IMG/VR virus record: IMGVR_UViG_3300017782_000277
Coordinates: 1-21,195 of that record
Origin: a virus
DNA: 21,195 nt
Reading direction: 5' to 3' (one strand)
Positions 19,168-21,195 of the stretch are shown here, piece by piece (within the stretch, counting starts at the first letter, position 1; each line of letters begins with the position of its first letter). The position numbers were made by a program, and so were the translations under genes. The notes beneath the pieces were generated by a model. That model did not search any database. It was not told where the DNA came from and was given only the letters and a program-made list of their open reading frames with translations.

Positions 19168-21195
19168 TGCAGAGCATACAGCTACATATCGAGGGGCAAA
19201 GAGTGGATATGTTTAAAGACGAAAGCGTATCTATCACTCAGTCTATACAAAACGTAAAGGATATCGCTAAGGTATTTACAGAGTTTACCAAGACTTTTAC
19301 TCTACCTGCTTCTAAAACGAATAACAAGATATTCAAACACTATTATAACTTTGATATCACAGGGGGCTTTGATGCGAGAACTAAAAAAGATGCTACACTT
19401 GAATTAAACTACCTACCATTTAAAAAAGGTAAGATTAAGTTAGAGGGTGTAGACTTGCAAAACAGAAAACCAAAGTCTTATCGCATTACATTCTTTGGTA
19501 ATACAGTAACACTTAAAGACCTATTAGGCGAAGATAAGCTAAGTGCATTATCAGACCTTAATACATACACAGATACATATGCTGATACAGATGTAGAAAG
19601 ATTGCTTAAACGTAATCCATCAAGAAACTCAACAGGCACAGTAGATACAATAGGAACTTCGTCTATTACAGATAGTAGTGGTTTTGGTACTGTTAGTGTT
19701 GGCGATTTAATTACAAACACCTCTACAAACGAAACGACTTACATAACAGGCATACCTGTATCTACTGCTATTGTTTTAAATGAGCAGATATTTACAGCAG
19801 GTCAATCTTACGAAATAGCTAACCATGTTTTAGCACCTCTTATTACACATACAAAAAGATTAACATATCAAAGCAACACTCATGGGCAAACCACAGGTAA
19901 TCTATGGTACGAATCAGGTAGTGGTACATCACATCATCATGGGGTTGCGTGGAACGAATTAAAATACGCAATAAGAGTACATAAAATTATAGAAGCCATT
20001 GAGAATAAATATGGCATAACATTTAGTACAGACTTCTTTAATACCTCAAACGATGCTTACTATGATTTGTTTATGTGGCTACACAGAAAAAAGGGCGAAG
20101 TTGGTTTTGGTGGGCAAATTACAAGTTTTGAAACACAAGTAACAGGTTTTCCTAATAGTACAAACTCAGGATCGAGAATGACTAATAACAACCTAAGTGT
20201 CAATGTGTCAAGTAGCTTTATTACATCACTTATACTTTCTCTATATAGAACAGGTACTGCTGAATATGGCGTTATTGTAAAAAGAAACGGAACGACTATA
20301 TATACACAAACAGGTATAACAGATACAACTAAAGTTATTAATCTTCCGCAGCAATCAGGTAGCTATACTGTTTTTATTACTCATTCATCATCAATTACTT
20401 TTGATACAAGCCCTTATGTTAGGTGGACTCTTTCTTATAGAGAACCCGGTGGCGCACCTACTTTTGAGATATACCAATTAAGCTCGTCTTTTACTGCTAA
20501 TGCTGAGATACAATTTGCAATCACAGAACAAATACCTGAAATTAAAATTATAGACTTTTTAACAGGATTATTTAAGATGTTTAACCTTACTACGTTTGTA
20601 GAGGAAAATGGCACTATATACGTTGACACCTTAGATGAATTTTATGAAAATAAAAAATCAATAAGCACAGCATACGATATAAGCGAGTTTGTAGATGTAA
20701 AAAGTGGGCAGGTTGACGTGGCTTTGCCTTACAGAGAAGTATCATTTAGTTATGAAGATACAGATACATTTTTAGCAGAAACACATAATCAGATATTTAA
20801 CCAAGAGTGGGCTAAAACAGACTTTACACAAACAGACGATGATAACAATATAGTGGATGGTAGTCTTTATAGTGTAAAAGCACCATTCTCACACCTAAAG
20901 TATGAGCGATTAATTAATTTAACTAATAATTCACAAACAGATATACAATGGGGGTATTTTGTAGATGATAACCAAGAAAGTTATATAGGCAAACCATTAC
21001 TATTTTATCCTGTATATACAAACCCATTTGAAACAATTAGCTTTATAGATCAAGTAGGTTCTGATGGCGATTATGAATCTCACAAAGCAATTTCAGGAAG
21101 TGTCAATATGCCTTCTAACAGCGTTTCGTTTAGCTCAAGTACATCTACTGATAATATAAATTTTAAAAACGAATTAAACGAATACACAGGCGATA
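19167..21195 (+). CDS. Large tail protein, 3' partial
   Basis: An open frame of 676 codons runs from GTG 19167 to the window end without a stop. The GTG overlaps the preceding TAG; an in-frame ATG lies at 19209. The N-terminus (MFKDESVSITQSIQNVKDIA; FTEFTKTFTLPASKTNNKIF) is a well-known start of a Bacteroidota phage tail protein. Residues about 345-430 form an Ig-like, Ser/Thr-rich insert (VKRNGTTIYTQTGITDTTKV), flanked by ordinary tail sequence (IKIIDFLTGLFKMFNLTTF). It is probably a baseplate or tail-tip component whose insert may bind cell-surface glycans. Confidence 0.7.
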   Translation, partial: MQSIQLHIEGQRVDMFKDESVSITQSIQNVKDIAKVFTEFTKTFTLPASKTNNKIFKHYYNFDITGGFDARTKKDATLELNYLPFKKGKIKLEGVDLQNRKPKSYRITFFGNTVTLKDLLGEDKLSALSDLNTYTDTYADTDVERLLKRNPSRNSTGTVDTIGTSSITDSSGFGTVSVGDLITNTSTNETTYITGIPVSTAIVLNEQIFTAGQSYEIANHVLAPLITHTKRLTYQSNTHGQTTGNLWYESGSGTSHHHGVAWNELKYAIRVHKIIEAIENKYGITFSTDFFNTSNDAYYDLFMWLHRKKGEVGFGGQITSFETQVTGFPNSTNSGSRMTNNNLSVNVSSSFITSLILSLYRTGTAEYGVIVKRNGTTIYTQTGITDTTKVINLPQQSGSYTVFITHSSSITFDTSPYVRWTLSYREPGGAPTFEIYQLSSSFTANAEIQFAITEQIPEIKIIDFLTGLFKMFNLTTFVEENGTIYVDTLDEFYENKKSISTAYDISEFVDVKSGQVDVALPYREVSFSYEDTDTFLAETHNQIFNQEWAKTDFTQTDDDNNIVDGSLYSVKAPFSHLKYERLINLTNNSQTDIQWGYFVDDNQESYIGKPLLFYPVYTNPFETISFIDQVGSDGDYESHKAISGSVNMPSNSVSFSSSTSTDNINFKNELNEYTGD

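Noticed and set aside
20435-20629. Minus-strand 64-codon frame inside the large tail gene
   Set aside because: It is a shadow of the long open + strand frame that runs to the window end.

Overview
The window is a contiguous piece of a tailed double-stranded DNA phage genome (or a closely related prophage). Every convincing gene lies on the + strand, genes are packed with 1-30 base overlaps (many ATGA or TAATG junctions), and terminase, tail, lysis, recombination and replication genes are all present. The host is most likely a member of the Bacteroidota, probably a marine flavobacterium. The reasons are strong AT richness, a lack of convincing Shine-Dalgarno sites, several TAnnTTTG-like -7 promoter boxes, and tail and tail-completion proteins that look like those I know from flavobacterial siphoviruses. 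The host assignment is inference; no search was possible.

Layout. 1-2436: tail fibre/receptor-binding genes, the first cut by the window edge. 2444-3772: lysis cassette (membrane-anchored coiled-coil protein, secreted thioredoxin-like protein, M15 peptidase endolysin, 3TM-type holin). 3773-3956: the only sizeable gene-free stretch, with a promoter-like site, a possible small RNA, a hairpin and a long pyrimidine tract. 3957-8593: early genes, including NinG, an ERF-type annealing protein, an SSB-like protein, a RecA-fold/DnaB-like helicase, a sigma-like protein and several small unknowns. 8593-12266: a putative DNA base hypermodification cluster (SGNH-like protein, HMUDK-helical/amino-acid-transferase-like protein, fold-type II PLP enzyme, thymidylate-synthase-family hydroxymethylase, MazG-like pyrophosphohydrolase). 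12266-14305: RecE-like PDDEXK exonuclease, DnaA domain IV-like protein and three overlapping micro-ORFs. 14355-15758: small and large terminase. 15827-21195: small unknowns, a probable tail assembly chaperone with a -1 frameshift site, tail-completion proteins and two tail structural proteins, the last cut by the window end.

How the genes fit together. ERF plus the RecE-like nuclease form a RecET-type recombination pair, with NinG and the SSB-like protein as accessories. The helicase and DnaA-like protein suggest self-directed replication. The 8.6-12.3 kb cluster would make a hydroxymethylated nucleotide, remove the competing normal nucleotide (MazG), and decorate the hydroxymethyl base after incorporation. 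The known versions of this pathway act on 5-hydroxymethyl-dU, but the hydroxymethylase here carries Asp at the base-recognition position, which points to cytosine. This makes the cluster the best candidate for an undescribed system. No portal, major capsid or tape-measure gene is visible, so those must lie outside the window.
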